This document shows, piece after piece, positions 38,725 to 48,146 of a stretch of 64,000 nucleotides of DNA. The DNA comes from Halobacillus aidingensis (GTDB lineage Bacteria; Bacillota; Bacilli; Bacillales; Halobacillaceae). The position numbers and the translations under genes are program-made. Under the pieces are notes generated by a model that saw only the letters and a list, made by a program, of their open reading frames with translations, was not told the DNA's origin and made no database searches. Positions within the stretch are counted from its first letter, which is position 1. Each line of letters opens with the position of its first letter. The stretch covers positions 1 through 64,000 of the forward strand of contig NZ_FNIZ01000008.1 in assembly GCF_900104185.1 (NCBI RefSeq), written 5' to 3'.

Positions 38725-38778
38725 GTGGGTGAAATGGGGGTGGAAAATTGCGTTTATAATTTCAACTCATCCACCCAC
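38725..38778. repeat. GTGGGTG-type motifs near attR, candidate integrase arm sites
   Basis: GTGGGTG at 38725-38731, a degenerate GGGGGTG at 38736-38742 and an inverted copy CACCCAC at 38772-38778 lie between the integrase stop and the core. They match the heptamer repeated at 124-153 near attL. Confidence 0.5.
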
Positions 38779-38785
38779 ACTAATA

Positions 38786-38817
38786 AAAACCCCTGAGGCT
38801 TAGGGCCCCAAGGGTTT
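38786..38817 (-). terminator. Terminator downstream of glnA
   Basis: AAACCC (38787-38792) and GGGTTT (38812-38817) pair around a GC-rich loop; on the minus strand five U follow. It serves glnA in the lysogen, and since it lies on the phage side of the core it was probably supplied by the phage. Confidence 0.7.
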
Positions 38818-38823
38818 GGTAAA

Positions 38824-40155
38824 TTAGTAAGTCTGCAAATATTGTTCGCGTTCCCACGGGTGAACCTGTGTACGGAACATATCCCATTCAATTTCTTTCG
38901 CTTCGATGAAATGTTCAAATAGGTGTTCGCCGAGAGCTTCTACCATGATTGGATCTTGATGCAGCTCTTCCAATGCATCATACAAAGTAGCAGGTAGGTC
39001 TTTAACTCCGTGTGCTTCACGCTCTTTCTTATCCATCACGTAAATGTTCCGATCGACAGGAGCAGGTGCTTCCAGTTTATTTTCCACACCATCAAGTCCA
39101 GCAGCAAGAAGGACTGCCATCGCCATGTATGGGTTCGCTGATGGATCCACACTCCGAACTTCGATTCTTGTGCTCAAACCACGGGATGTTGGAACACGTA
39201 CGAGCGGACTACGGTTCTGACCGGACCATGCTACATAACATGGAGCCTCATACCCTGGTACAAGACGCTTGTAAGAGTTGACAGTAGGGTTTGTCACGGC
39301 TGTGAAGTTCGTTGCATGCTTGATGATGCCTGCTGTAAACTGGTAAGCCACTTCTGACAGTTGTTCCTTCCCTTTCTCATCAAAGAAAGCATTACCCTTT
39401 TCGTTGAAAAGAGACATGTTCGCGTGCATACCAGATCCATTCACGCCAAACAACGGCTTAGGCATGAACGTTGCATGCAAGCCATGTTGACGTGCTATGG
39501 TTTTGACGACAAGTTTGAATGTTTGAATATCATCACAGTGCTTGACGGCATCCGCATATTTAAAGTCGATTTCGTGCTGACCTGGAGCGACTTCATGGTG
39601 AGAGGCTTCAATTTCAAAGCCCATTTCCTCAAGCTCAAGGACGATGTCACGACGGCAGTTTTCACCAAGATCGGTCGGTGCCAAGTCGAAATAGCCGCCT
39701 TTATCATTCAATTCCATCGTCGGTTCGCCTTTTTCATCTAATTTGAATAGGAAAAATTCAGGTTCTGTACCAATGTTGAAAGCAGAAAATCCGAGTTTCT
39801 CCATTTTTTTGATGTTACGCTTTAAGTTATAGCGTGGGCATCCTTCAAAAGGAGTTTGGTCTGGGTTGTAGATGTCACAGATGAATCGTGCGACCTTCCC
39901 TTTTTCTGAAGTCCAAGGGAAAACGACGAAGGTATCCAGGTCTGGAACCAAATACATGTCCGACTCCTCGATACGAACGAATCCTTCAATGGAGGACCCG
40001 TCAAACATCATCATGCCATCAATAGCTTTATCCAACTGGCTTAGTGGAATTTCCACGTTTTTGATCGTACCAAGCATATCCGTGAACTGAAGACGGATAA
40101 ACTTGACGTTTTCCTCATCGATTTTTTTGTAGATTTCTTCTTTTGTTAAACCCAT
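38824..40155 (-). CDS. glnA: Glutamine synthetase, type I
   Basis: A 443-residue GS-I alpha enzyme that makes glutamine from glutamate, ammonia and ATP. The [45 protein letters not shown] and NGSGMHAN motifs and the ATP-binding [12 protein letters not shown] are all present. It is intact although the prophage is inserted in its last codons, because the att core and phage DNA recreate the end (REQYLQTY). It lies 24 bases after glnR and forms the glnRA operon controlled by GlnR. Confidence 0.98.
   Translation of the reverse strand: MGLTKEEIYKKIDEENVKFIRLQFTDMLGTIKNVEIPLSQLDKAIDGMMMFDGSSIEGFVRIEESDMYLVPDLDTFVVFPWTSEKGKVARFICDIYNPDQTPFEGCPRYNLKRNIKKMEKLGFSAFNIGTEPEFFLFKLDEKGEPTMELNDKGGYFDLAPTDLGENCRRDIVLELEEMGFEIEASHHEVAPGQHEIDFKYADAVKHCDDIQTFKLVVKTIARQHGLHATFMPKPLFGVNGSGMHANMSLFNEKGNAFFDEKGKEQLSEVAYQFTAGIIKHATNFTAVTNPTVNSYKRLVPGYEAPCYVAWSGQNRSPLVRVPTSRGLSTRIEVRSVDPSANPYMAMAVLLAAGLDGVENKLEAPAPVDRNIYVMDKKEREAHGVKDLPATLYDALEELHQDPIMVEALGEHLFEHFIEAKEIEWDMFRTQVHPWEREQYLQTY
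38861..38880. repeat. attR core inside glnA
   Basis: This is an exact 20-base copy of the first bases of the window, in the codons for the last dozen or so residues of glutamine synthetase. To its right is host glnA; to its left are the last codons of glnA, which must come from the phage side of the recombination, then the integrase gene. The core could be longer on its left, since the other copy is cut by the window edge. Confidence 0.93.
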
Positions 40156-40179
40156 TGAATTTCTCCTCTCAACACAAAA

Positions 40180-40584
40180 TTAATGGAAGAACCTTGACAT
40201 TTCTCCCTGTCTGATTGCTAATTTACCTTGTCTTCCCGCTGTGAATAGTTCTCGTTGCAGCATACGACGTAGTTCTTTTTCGGTAAGTTCATTATGAACT
40301 TCCTTCACTTGATCCTCGTCATATACTTCATTATCTGGCTGATCGTTCAGCTTCAGAACTTTCTTGATTCCGGCCATGTTCACACCTTGATCGATCAAGT
40401 CTTTGATTTCAAGCAGCCGATCAACATCATTAAATGAGAACATGCGACGGTTCCCTTCTGAACGGGCCGGCTGAACCAGCTCGTGCTGTTCGTAGTACCG
40501 GATCTGCCGTGCAGTAAGGTCTGTCAATGATTGAACAATCCCCATCGGGAATAACGGCATAGAACGACGAATTTCATCACTCAT
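40180..40584 (-). CDS. glnR: Nitrogen regulator GlnR (MerR family)
   Basis: A 134-residue MerR-type repressor: [20 protein letters not shown] is the winged helix, [20 protein letters not shown] follows. The C-terminus carries the signal from feedback-inhibited glutamine synthetase. It represses its own operon through the box at 40651-40667 when nitrogen is plentiful. Confidence 0.97.
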   Translation of the reverse strand: MSDEIRRSMPLFPMGIVQSLTDLTARQIRYYEQHELVQPARSEGNRRMFSFNDVDRLLEIKDLIDQGVNMAGIKKVLKLNDQPDNEVYDEDQVKEVHNELTEKELRRMLQRELFTAGRQGKLAIRQGEMSRFFH

Positions 40585-40618
40585 CGATGTGCCACCTCCC
40601 CATAAGAATGATACTTTA

Positions 40619-40667
40619 ATTATACGTCACGCAAGGGATATGTCAACATATGTGAGGAATGTTCACA
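40619..40667 (-). promoter_or_regulatory. glnRA promoter with GlnR box
   Basis: On the minus strand TTGACA (complement of 40641-40646), 16 bp, TATAAT (complement of 40619-40624) is a near-perfect sigma-A promoter. Just upstream, 40651-40667 reads TGTGAGGAATGTTCACA, an exact match to the GlnR/TnrA consensus TGTNA-N7-TNACA. Confidence 0.93.
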
Positions 40668-40710
40668 CAATTTGGGGCTATTTTTTGAAAGGGTTATCAT
40701 TCCCTCCGCT

Positions 40711-41958
40711 TCAAAGTTTAACCATACCCTCTTCGATCAACTGCTCTACCGCTTGTACGACAGCGATCTTTACATGCGCGTAGGTCAATCCACCTTGAAC
40801 GAATGCCGTATATGGGGGACGAATAGGACCATCGGCCGTCAATTCAAGACTCGCGCCTTGAATGAAAGTACCCGCAGCCATAATCACTTCATCCTCGTAT
40901 CCAGGCATGGCGCTGGGTTCTGGTTTGAAATGAGAATTTACAGGAGATGCCTGCTGAATGGATTGACAGAACCTGATCATTTGTTCAGCCGTATTGAAAT
41001 TTACGGATTGAATCAAATCCGTCCGCTTCACATCATAAGCCGGAGATGTGTCGAAGCCCCATTCACTTAAATATTTAGAAGTGAAAATAGCTCCTTTCAA
41101 AGCTTCTCCTACAACATGTGGTGCGAGGAAAATCCCTTGATACATCTCTTGCAGGCTGTTTAAACTCGGCCCTGTTTCTTTCCCTAACCCAGGAGCCGTC
41201 AGTCGATAGCTGCATTTTTCAATCAGGTGTTCATGTCCCGCAATATAACCCCCGACTCTGGCAATCCCGCCTCCCGGGTTTTTTATTAATGAGCCAGCAA
41301 TCATGTCAGCACCTACTTCAAGCGGTTCTTTCATTTCTACGAATTCACCATAACAATTGTCAACAAAAATTATCACATCGTCTTTTGTGTCACGAACGAA
41401 CTGAATGATGGATTGTAACTCGCCAATAGTAAATGAAGGACGATCCTCGTATCCTTTGGACCTTTGGATGGCTACGACCTTCGTTTTTTCATGTATAGCT
41501 GCTCGGATTCTATCATGAGAAAAAGCCCCACTTCCTTCTAAAGGAACGGTTTGATAGCTGATACCAAAATCACTTAAAGAACCTGTATCCTTATTGTCTT
41601 CAGAACCAATGACATCTCTTAGGGTGTCATAAGGATCTCCAGATATGTAAAGCAGTTCATCCCCCGGGCGCAGGACACCGAATAAGGCGGTCGTGATCGC
41701 ATGCGTTCCGGAGATGAGCTGAGGTCTGACAAGGGCATCTTCCGCTTTGAATATTTCTGCATACAATGCCTCTAGTGTGTCTCGCCCAAAGTCATCATAG
41801 CCATAACCTGTCGTCGGATTAAAGTGAGAATCGCTGACCCTCAGTTTATGGAATGCCTTTAATACCTTTTCTTGATTGTACTCGACAATCTCATCAACCA
41901 TCTCGTGTTGGTTCTTGATCTCTTTTTCTACATGGTGTTTCAATTCTTGAATGTTCAT
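40711..41958 (-). CDS. ynbB: YnbB, methionine gamma-lyase family PLP enzyme
   Basis: A 415-residue PLP-dependent protein of the Met_gamma_lyase/aluminium-resistance family: NPTTGYGYDDFGRDTLE, VRPQLISGTHAITTALFG, IIFVDNCYGEFVE and the likely PLP Lys in AGSLIKNPGGG. Its substrate is not known. It is conserved next to glnR in Bacillus, as here. Confidence 0.93.
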   Translation of the reverse strand: MNIQELKHHVEKEIKNQHEMVDEIVEYNQEKVLKAFHKLRVSDSHFNPTTGYGYDDFGRDTLEALYAEIFKAEDALVRPQLISGTHAITTALFGVLRPGDELLYISGDPYDTLRDVIGSEDNKDTGSLSDFGISYQTVPLEGSGAFSHDRIRAAIHEKTKVVAIQRSKGYEDRPSFTIGELQSIIQFVRDTKDDVIIFVDNCYGEFVEMKEPLEVGADMIAGSLIKNPGGGIARVGGYIAGHEHLIEKCSYRLTAPGLGKETGPSLNSLQEMYQGIFLAPHVVGEALKGAIFTSKYLSEWGFDTSPAYDVKRTDLIQSVNFNTAEQMIRFCQSIQQASPVNSHFKPEPSAMPGYEDEVIMAAGTFIQGASLELTADGPIRPPYTAFVQGGLTYAHVKIAVVQAVEQLIEEGMVKL

Positions 41959-42013
41959 GATGAGTCCTCTTCCTATCTTGCATAATTTCGTTGAATCAAC
42001 GTTTTGTTCAAAT

Positions 42014-43246
42014 TTATAATATTTGATGTTTCAATGGGTGCTCAGGATGGATGAAACCATGAAGAGCATAGCCTTCTTTTTCCTCATAAAAATGGATGCT
42101 CGTGATCATACTGTAGGCCTTGAATTGCTGCAATCGTTTCCCTTCAGAAGCTGGCACGAAAACGTCATACTCATACCACTCATCCTTTAAAACCTCTTCG
42201 ATTTTATGAAGAATACGTTTACGGTCAATCGGATCATGAACGCTCACTGTCAACGATGGGAAGGAGTGTGGAATGAAATCCTCCTGCAGTAGATCTTTTT
42301 TATTGTAAACGGTCAGGATCGGCAGTTGACCAGCTCCAAGTTCGTCCAACAATCTCAATACTGTCTTTTCCTGCTGCATGTGATCAGGGTGTGAAGCATC
42401 CACCATATGAACGATAAAGTCCGCTTCTGTTACTTCCTCTAACGTCGATCGGAAAGCCGCGATGAGCGTCGTTGGCAAGTCCTGAATAAATCCTACCGTA
42501 TCAGAAAGGAGAGCCAAAAAACCAGAAGGAAGGCTCATTTGCCTTGTCAATGGATCGAGTGTAGCAAACAATAAATCCTCTTCAAAGGACTGGCTGTCGG
42601 TCACTCTATTGAAGAACGTTGATTTACCAGCATTCGTATAACCGACGATTGCGACTTGAAAGGCACGGTTTTCTTTTCTCCGTTTTCGATACTGCTCCCG
42701 TTGTTTTACGACCGTATCCAACCGCTTCTTGATATCATCAATTCTACGTTGGATATGACGACGGTCGGTTTCCAGTTTGGTTTCACCAGGACCACGGGTA
42801 CCAATCCCTCCACCTAACCGGGATAACGCTGTCCCTTGTCCGGATAGCCGTGGAAGTAAATATTGCAGTTGAGCAAGTTCCACCTGCAATTTCCCTTCCT
42901 TTGTACGCGCCCGTCCTGCGAAAATGTCCAGGATCAGCTGACTTCTGTCAATGACACGCACGCCGACCCTGTCCGCTATATTTCTAAGCTGGCCAGGTGA
43001 TAACTCATCATTGAATATCACGAGTTCAGCTTCAGATTCCTCTGCTGCTTCTTTTATTTCTTCCAGTTTGCCCTCACCTAAATATGTAGCCGGGTGAACC
43101 CGGTCACGCTTCTGAGTAATAATTTTGCACACTTCTCCATCAGCGGTTTCCGTCAGTGATTGAAGTTCTTCCAAAGAGGACTGAAACCGTTCTTCTTGTT
43201 CGAATGGATCTTTTCGCGCAACTAACACGACCAATTCTTTTGACAT
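42014..43246 (-). CDS. hflX: GTPase HflX
   Basis: A 410-residue (from 43246) ribosome-associated GTPase that splits stalled ribosomes. The HflX domain has NDELSPGQLRNI and RVIDRSQLILDIFAGRA; the GTPase has GYTNAGKSTFFNRV (G1), DTVGFIQDLP (G3) and YNKKDL (G4). B. subtilis names it YnbA. A GTG at 43258 is an alternative start; the ATG at 43246 has AGGTGA upstream. Confidence 0.95.
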   Translation of the reverse strand: MSKELVVLVARKDPFEQEERFQSSLEELQSLTETADGEVCKIITQKRDRVHPATYLGEGKLEEIKEAAEESEAELVIFNDELSPGQLRNIADRVGVRVIDRSQLILDIFAGRARTKEGKLQVELAQLQYLLPRLSGQGTALSRLGGGIGTRGPGETKLETDRRHIQRRIDDIKKRLDTVVKQREQYRKRRKENRAFQVAIVGYTNAGKSTFFNRVTDSQSFEEDLLFATLDPLTRQMSLPSGFLALLSDTVGFIQDLPTTLIAAFRSTLEEVTEADFIVHMVDASHPDHMQQEKTVLRLLDELGAGQLPILTVYNKKDLLQEDFIPHSFPSLTVSVHDPIDRKRILHKIEEVLKDEWYEYDVFVPASEGKRLQQFKAYSMITSIHFYEEKEGYALHGFIHPEHPLKHQIL

Positions 43247-43326
43247 CTGTCTCTTCACCTACTCTTCCGTCTACCTGTATCTTTCTCATCATAACAGAAA
43301 AATGTTTCCTATGAATGTACGACCGT

Positions 43327-44271
43327 TTAGATCAAGTCTGTTTCTTGTAAAGGAACATCAAAATCTTCCGCCTGAAGGGTCATCAGTGTTTTTTTCTTCG
43401 GATTCGGGGTGCTGATCACTCTCCAAGCATGTTTTCGAATCGCTTCTTCAATGAGGTTCCTTACATAGCGGGCATTTGAAAAGTTCTCTTCACGTCTGGT
43501 GTACACGTGGGCCAGATGCTGAAAAAGTTTTCGCTCCGCTTCTTTTGTTAAACAATATTCCCTTTCTTCAATCATTCCAAAAGCAATTTGCGTAAGTTCT
43601 TTCGCAGAATAATCCTTGAAAGAAAGCTGGATGGGGAACCGGGAAGCAAGGCCTGGATTTAAGGTCAGAAAATCCTCCATCTCATCCGGATATCCAGCAA
43701 GGATGATAATGCATTCATTATGATGATCTTCCATGCATTTAACCAATGTATCAATCGCTTCTTTTCCGAAATCTTTTTCTCCACCTCTTGCTAATGAATA
43801 AGCTTCATCAATAAAAAGGACGCCCCCCAATGCTTTATGGATCAGGTCCTTCGTCTTTTGAGCCGTATGACCGATATACTCTCCTACAAGATCACTCCGA
43901 TCGGCTTCGATGAATTGGCCCTTATCAAGCACCCCGACATCGCGGAATAAAGCAGCAACCATCCGCGCGATGGTCGTTTTTCCCGTGCCGGGGTTTCCAT
44001 GAAAAACCATGTGCAGAACTTGCGCATTCGACTTCAATCCTGCTTCTTCTCTTTTCTTAGAAACGAGCACCTGTGCATAGATTTCTTTTACCCTGGTCTT
44101 TAAATCCTCCATCCCAATGATGGAATTGAAAAATTCCTCGATTTTCAGAAAAGGGGCGCCTGTCTGCTTGAGGGCGGCTGCTTTCCGTTCAGGAATCGCT
44201 TTTTCTTTAGAATCATTCAACACAATATTGATTGTGCTGTTTGGTCTCACCGTTTTAGCCTGGGGTTGCAC
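43327..44271 (-). CDS. spoVK: Stage V sporulation protein K (AAA+ ATPase)
   Basis: A 314-residue CbxX/CfqX-type AAA+ protein: Walker A HGNPGTGKTTIARM, Walker B GGVLFIDEAYSLARG, and sensor region RFPIQLSFKDYS. It is needed for spore maturation in the mother cell in B. subtilis. The GTG at 44271 has GGAGGG upstream. It lies between hfq and hflX as in Bacillus. Confidence 0.95.
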   Translation of the reverse strand: MQPQAKTVRPNSTINIVLNDSKEKAIPERKAAALKQTGAPFLKIEEFFNSIIGMEDLKTRVKEIYAQVLVSKKREEAGLKSNAQVLHMVFHGNPGTGKTTIARMVAALFRDVGVLDKGQFIEADRSDLVGEYIGHTAQKTKDLIHKALGGVLFIDEAYSLARGGEKDFGKEAIDTLVKCMEDHHNECIIILAGYPDEMEDFLTLNPGLASRFPIQLSFKDYSAKELTQIAFGMIEEREYCLTKEAERKLFQHLAHVYTRREENFSNARYVRNLIEEAIRKHAWRVISTPNPKKKTLMTLQAEDFDVPLQETDLI

Positions 44272-44368
44272 ATCGATCCCTCCTCATTCTTCTTCATCAT
44301 ACGCATAGGTGGGGTTACCTGTGACAAACGCCCAAGGATGATTATGCAAATCATTTCCTCCATCCATG

Positions 44369-44404
44369 AAAGAAGCGGATGCCTTTAAAGGCACCCGCTT
44401 CTTT
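44369..44404. terminator. Terminator after hfq
   Basis: AAAGAAGCGG (44369-44378) pairs with CCGCTTCTTT (44395-44404), with an inner GCCTTTAAAGGC palindrome. It ends the miaA-hfq transcript. Confidence 0.85.
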
Positions 44405-44417
44405 GCTTCCATTTACA

Positions 44418-44642
44418 CTATTCTTTATCCAATGAAACATTTTTTACAGGAGCAAATGTTGAAATTGCATGTTTGAAGATCAATTGTTGCTTTCCTTCCG
44501 TCTCCAACAAGACAGTAAAATTGTCGAAGGCTTTGACGATGCCTCTCAATTGAAAGCCATTGAGTAGAAAGACAGTCACCTGCATGCGTTCTTTCCTTAA
44601 TTGATTCAAATAATTGTCTTGGATATTAACCGATTGGGCCAT
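44418..44642 (-). CDS. hfq: RNA chaperone Hfq
   Basis: A 74-residue Sm-like protein: [40 protein letters not shown] and KHAISTFAP (Sm2). It forms hexamers that bind small RNAs. It follows miaA with a 45-base gap, the common miaA-hfq pair. Confidence 0.97.
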   Translation of the reverse strand: MAQSVNIQDNYLNQLRKERMQVTVFLLNGFQLRGIVKAFDNFTVLLETEGKQQLIFKHAISTFAPVKNVSLDKE

Positions 44643-44687
44643 GGATCTTCCTCCTCTTTTCTATCTGTAATAATACGATTCTACGCA

Positions 44688-45617
44688 TTAGTCTATCTTT
44701 CCTGCTAAATCGCCTAAAATTGTTTCAAATTTCTCCTCATAGTTCGAAGGAGATACTTCATACCAGTTGATATCCATTTTGTTCTTGAAGTACGTGTACT
44801 GACGTTTGGCATAGCGCCTGGAATTACGTTTCAGCAATTCAATGGCTTCCCCCAGGGTACATGAACCTTCGAAGTAAGGAATCAATTCCTTATACCCAAT
44901 CGCCTGCATTGATTGAGAGTCCTTCAATCCTTGTTCATAGAGATTTTGAACTTCTTCTAACAAACCCTGTTCAATCATTTGATCGACCCTGCGATTGATA
45001 CGATCGTACAGTAATTCCCGGTCCATCTCCAGCCCGATTAACAGTGGGTTAAAAGGAGATTCTTTCTGCTGCTGATGATGGCGCTCACTCATCACCTGGC
45101 CTGTCGTTTCATAAACCTCAAGGGCTCTCAGTACACGTCTTTCATTATTCGGATGAATTTTTTCTGCTTGTTCGGGGTCAATTTCAACAAGGCGTTTGTA
45201 CATATAATCTCTGCCATTTTCCTTCCATTCTTTTTCAAGCTTCTCCATGATGGAAGGATCCTTTTTTTGTTCTGAAAAATGGAAGTTAAAAAGTGTTGCT
45301 TGTATGTATAAGCCTGTCCCCCCTACCAAAACCGGAAGCTTCCCCCGCTCATGAATTTCCCAGATTAACGTTTGCACATTCTCCTGGAACTCAGCAACTG
45401 AAAAGTGCTCCGCAGGATCTTTAAAGTCAATCATATGATGCGGGATGCCTTGCATCTCCCCTTTGGTCACCTTCGCTGTTCCGATATCCATCGTCCGGTA
45501 AATCTGCATAGAGTCTCCACTAATCACTTCTCCATTAAAACACTGAGCGATTCGGATCCCCAGATTCGATTTTCCGACTGCTGTAGGACCGACCACTGAG
45601 ATCACCAATGGTTTCAC
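44688..45617 (-). CDS. miaA: tRNA dimethylallyltransferase MiaA
   Basis: A 309-residue enzyme that adds the isopentenyl group to A37 of tRNAs reading UNN codons, the substrate for MiaB encoded nearby. The P-loop GPTAVGKSNLGI, GDSMQIYRTMDIGTAK and VLVGGTGLYIQA motifs are present. The start is a GTG at 45617 after GGAGGTGGGA. Confidence 0.97.
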   Translation of the reverse strand: MKPLVISVVGPTAVGKSNLGIRIAQCFNGEVISGDSMQIYRTMDIGTAKVTKGEMQGIPHHMIDFKDPAEHFSVAEFQENVQTLIWEIHERGKLPVLVGGTGLYIQATLFNFHFSEQKKDPSIMEKLEKEWKENGRDYMYKRLVEIDPEQAEKIHPNNERRVLRALEVYETTGQVMSERHHQQQKESPFNPLLIGLEMDRELLYDRINRRVDQMIEQGLLEEVQNLYEQGLKDSQSMQAIGYKELIPYFEGSCTLGEAIELLKRNSRRYAKRQYTYFKNKMDINWYEVSPSNYEEKFETILGDLAGKID

Positions 45618-45685
45618 ACTCCCACCTCCTTCACACGTCTCTATTATACATGAATGGCTCTACAATCATACCTCAGCTCATAAAC

Positions 45686-45767
45686 TAACGCAATCCGTTA
45701 CCAATACTAACGAGTTCCGTTACAAATATTCAAAATATTCGTTAGTCGCACTATCGCATTTCGTTAG
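45686..45767. promoter_or_regulatory. Array of CGTTA half-sites at 22-bp spacing
   Basis: CGTTA occurs at 45696, 45718, 45740 and 45762, each exactly 22 bp from the next. The first two are preceded by TAACG (45686, 45708), giving full TAACG-N5-CGTTA palindromes; the fourth has the near match TATCG at 45752. The array ends just upstream of the XRE gene and its likely -10 (TATAGT, 45775-45780), so it is probably that regulator's operator. Confidence 0.8.
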
Positions 45768-45802
45768 TCTGTGTTATAGTATAGAAAAGGAGGCGTCTTA
45801 AA

Positions 45803-46162
45803 GTGGTTCATGAAAGAATTCGTTCACTTAGAAAAGAAAGACGTTTAACACAATCGATGTTAGCTGAAAAAGTCGGTGTGTCCCCACAAGTCGTGTCGAA
45901 TTGGGAACGGAGTTACACTTCACCAGATCTTGAAGATCTCACGAAGATCGCTCACGCTCTCCATACCACCGCAGATTATCTCCTCGGGTTAAGTGATGAA
46001 CAAGAGGATGAAATGCGCGAGATTAAGCAGCTCCTGGAAACGAAGGGATACACAAAACCTGTTTTTTTTGACAAGAAAGCATGGTTTGGAATTCAGCCGG
46101 AGGATATTAAACAAATCGATAACTATTTTCGTTTTCTTCTCCAGCAGAAGAACATCTCCTAA
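45803..46162 (+). CDS. XRE-family transcriptional regulator
   Basis: A 119-residue protein. Residues 1-66 are a full XRE domain (RRLTQSMLAEKVGVSPQVVS, DLTKIAHALHTTADYLLGLS). The C-terminal ~50 residues (FFDKKAWFGIQPEDIKQIDN) may dimerise or sense a signal. The start is a GTG with AAGGAGG upstream. It lies between miaA and mutL, opposite in direction to both, and is not part of the standard Bacillus order as I recall it, so it may be an insertion specific to this lineage. Confidence 0.88.
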   Translation: MVHERIRSLRKERRLTQSMLAEKVGVSPQVVSNWERSYTSPDLEDLTKIAHALHTTADYLLGLSDEQEDEMREIKQLLETKGYTKPVFFDKKAWFGIQPEDIKQIDNYFRFLLQQKNIS

Positions 46163-46234
46163 TCCCCTACTCTGTCATTCGTACTTATATATAAGTTGAT
46201 TATAAAAACATTATGTAAACAAAATAGCAAACAA

Positions 46235-46268
46235 AAAAGAGAGACTCCCGCTTCGGAGTCTCTCTTTT
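46235..46268. terminator. Terminator between the XRE gene and mutL
   Basis: A 14-bp perfect stem (46235-46248 with 46255-46268, loop CGCTTC) has A and T runs on its two flanks and can end both convergent transcripts. Confidence 0.9.
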
Positions 46269-46270
46269 AA

Positions 46271-48133
46271 TTACATCACACGTTTGAACATTTTTTCCAT
46301 CTCATACTCTGAAAAGAAAACGATGATTGGACGTCCATGAGGACAAGTAAAAGGATCGGTCGACTTTCTCAAATCTTCTAAAAGATGAAACATATCGGTT
46401 TGGTTCAAATAATGGTTCGCTTTGATCGATCGCTTACACGACATGAGTATCGCCGCTTCTTCTCTTAGTTTAAGAATATCAATCCGATCTTCTTCCATCA
46501 GCTGCTGAATCATTTCATCAATAACTTCCTCTTCAAATCCTTTCGGGAACCACTGGGGGTGACTGCGCACGATATAGGTCGTGTCTCCAAATGGTTCAAA
46601 AAACAATCCCACTTTTTCCAGTTCGCCTTTGTACTCTTCCATCCTTAACGATTCAGCCTTCGAAAATTCAAAAGTCATCGGTACAAGGAGTTCCTGTACT
46701 TCATGGTCCACTTCCGAGAGTTTGTCTCTGAAGAATTCGTATTTGATCCTTTCTTGAGCCGCATGCTGATCGACGATATACATACCTTCCTCATTTTGAG
46801 CAAGGATGTATGTTCCATGCAGCTGACCAATCGGATGCATGGTCGGGACTCTTTTCTGTTCACGAGGAGGTCCTTCTTTTTCGACTTTATCTTCGGACTG
46901 TACGCTCTCTATTGAAGCAGAGGTATCTGTGTCGAATGTCGGGTTCATCTCTTTGATTAACTCTTCCTGTTTTTTTTGGAAACCGTCGTCTTGGAGTAGT
47001 CCTTGCTCACTTTTCACTAAATGGTCCACCGTGGATTCCCGCTCGCGATGAGCATCCTCCTCCCTCGTATGGTAGAGGTTAAAGGATTCCTGTGTCGTTT
47101 TTTCTTTTGCAGGCTTAGATGCCGGCTGTGACACATCAGGAATGAGTGTTTGTTTGCGAAAGGCCTGCCGAACGGTCTCTTCTAATAAATCATACAATTC
47201 CTTTTCTTTACTAAAACGCACTTCCATTTTAGATGGATGAACATTGACGTCGACTAGGATTGGATCCATGTCTATATTTAAAACGACAATCGGACTTTTT
47301 CCGATCGGCAACAGGGTATGATAGCCTTGCAAAACAGCTTTATTTAAAGGAATGCTCCGAATGAAACGACCGTTGATAATCGTTGACATATAATTTCTTG
47401 ATGCACGGTAAACTTCGGGTTTCGCAATATATCCATCCACCTTAAAGTCCGCGGTTTCCATCTCTATCGGGATCATTTTTTTAGCGACATTCATTCCATA
47501 AATGTTCGCTATGACTTGGAGGAGATCTCCACGTCCATTCGTCTTAAAGATCTGCTTTTCATTATGAGTACAAAGGAACTGCACTTCCGGATGGGCTAAG
47601 GCCGTACGATTTAAAACATCCGTCACATGACCTAGCTCGGTATGAATGGTTTTCATATATTTCAACCGGGCCGGCGTATTGAAAAACAATTCCTCAACCG
47701 TAATGTCTGTTCCTTTTCTCGCATCACTTTTTCCTCTGGAGACGAGATGTCCTCCTTCAAGATTCATTTTCGTCCCAGCACTGTTTCCAGTAGAGGTTTG
47801 GATACTCAAGCGGCTCACTGCAGCGATACTTGCTAATGCCTCTCCCCGAAAACCGAGGGACCGGACATGGAAAAGGTCATTTTCATCAAGAATTTTACTC
47901 GTTGCATGGCGATGAAAAGCAATTTCACAGTCCTCTTCATCCATTCCCGCACCATCATCGGTAATCCGGATGCGCTGCAATCCGGCTTCCATTAAATCAA
48001 TCTTCACCCATGTGGCACCTGCATCAATACTGTTCTCTACCAGTTCTTTGACGACAGAGGCTGGGCGTTCAACAACTTCTCCGGCCGCTATTTTGTTGGC
48101 TAGGTGGTCTGGCATCAGTCGGATCCGCGCCAT
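46271..48133 (-). CDS. mutL: DNA mismatch repair protein MutL
   Basis: A 620-residue GHKL ATPase and endonuclease. [44 protein letters not shown] and [10 protein letters not shown] give the ATP site. The C-terminal half has the [11 protein letters not shown] motif, [13 protein letters not shown] and CPHGRPI, the metal-binding motifs of endonuclease-type MutL found in bacteria without MutH. It starts 13 bases after mutS ends. Confidence 0.97.
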   Translation of the reverse strand: MARIRLMPDHLANKIAAGEVVERPASVVKELVENSIDAGATWVKIDLMEAGLQRIRITDDGAGMDEEDCEIAFHRHATSKILDENDLFHVRSLGFRGEALASIAAVSRLSIQTSTGNSAGTKMNLEGGHLVSRGKSDARKGTDITVEELFFNTPARLKYMKTIHTELGHVTDVLNRTALAHPEVQFLCTHNEKQIFKTNGRGDLLQVIANIYGMNVAKKMIPIEMETADFKVDGYIAKPEVYRASRNYMSTIINGRFIRSIPLNKAVLQGYHTLLPIGKSPIVVLNIDMDPILVDVNVHPSKMEVRFSKEKELYDLLEETVRQAFRKQTLIPDVSQPASKPAKEKTTQESFNLYHTREEDAHRERESTVDHLVKSEQGLLQDDGFQKKQEELIKEMNPTFDTDTSASIESVQSEDKVEKEGPPREQKRVPTMHPIGQLHGTYILAQNEEGMYIVDQHAAQERIKYEFFRDKLSEVDHEVQELLVPMTFEFSKAESLRMEEYKGELEKVGLFFEPFGDTTYIVRSHPQWFPKGFEEEVIDEMIQQLMEEDRIDILKLREEAAILMSCKRSIKANHYLNQTDMFHLLEDLRKSTDPFTCPHGRPIIVFFSEYEMEKMFKRVM

Positions 48134-48146
48134 CTCTGTTCCTCCT

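Larger units (their letters stand above)
1..38880. mobile_element. Temperate siphophage-type prophage integrated in the 3' end of glnA
   Basis: The segment is bounded by a direct repeat: bases 1-20 are identical to 38861-38880 inside glnA, and the two copies diverge immediately on their right sides. Between them lies a full phage gene order: integrase, CI/Cro switch, replication, terminase, HK97 head, tail, lysis. No inactivated structural gene was seen, so the prophage may be functional. The left border of the core repeat is outside the window, so the exact element length is not known. Confidence 0.95.

Noticed and set aside
46993-47250. Possible fusion or frameshift in the variable middle of MutL
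   Set aside because: The Glu/Lys-rich linker between the ATPase and endonuclease domains is normally unconserved, and the frame is continuous.
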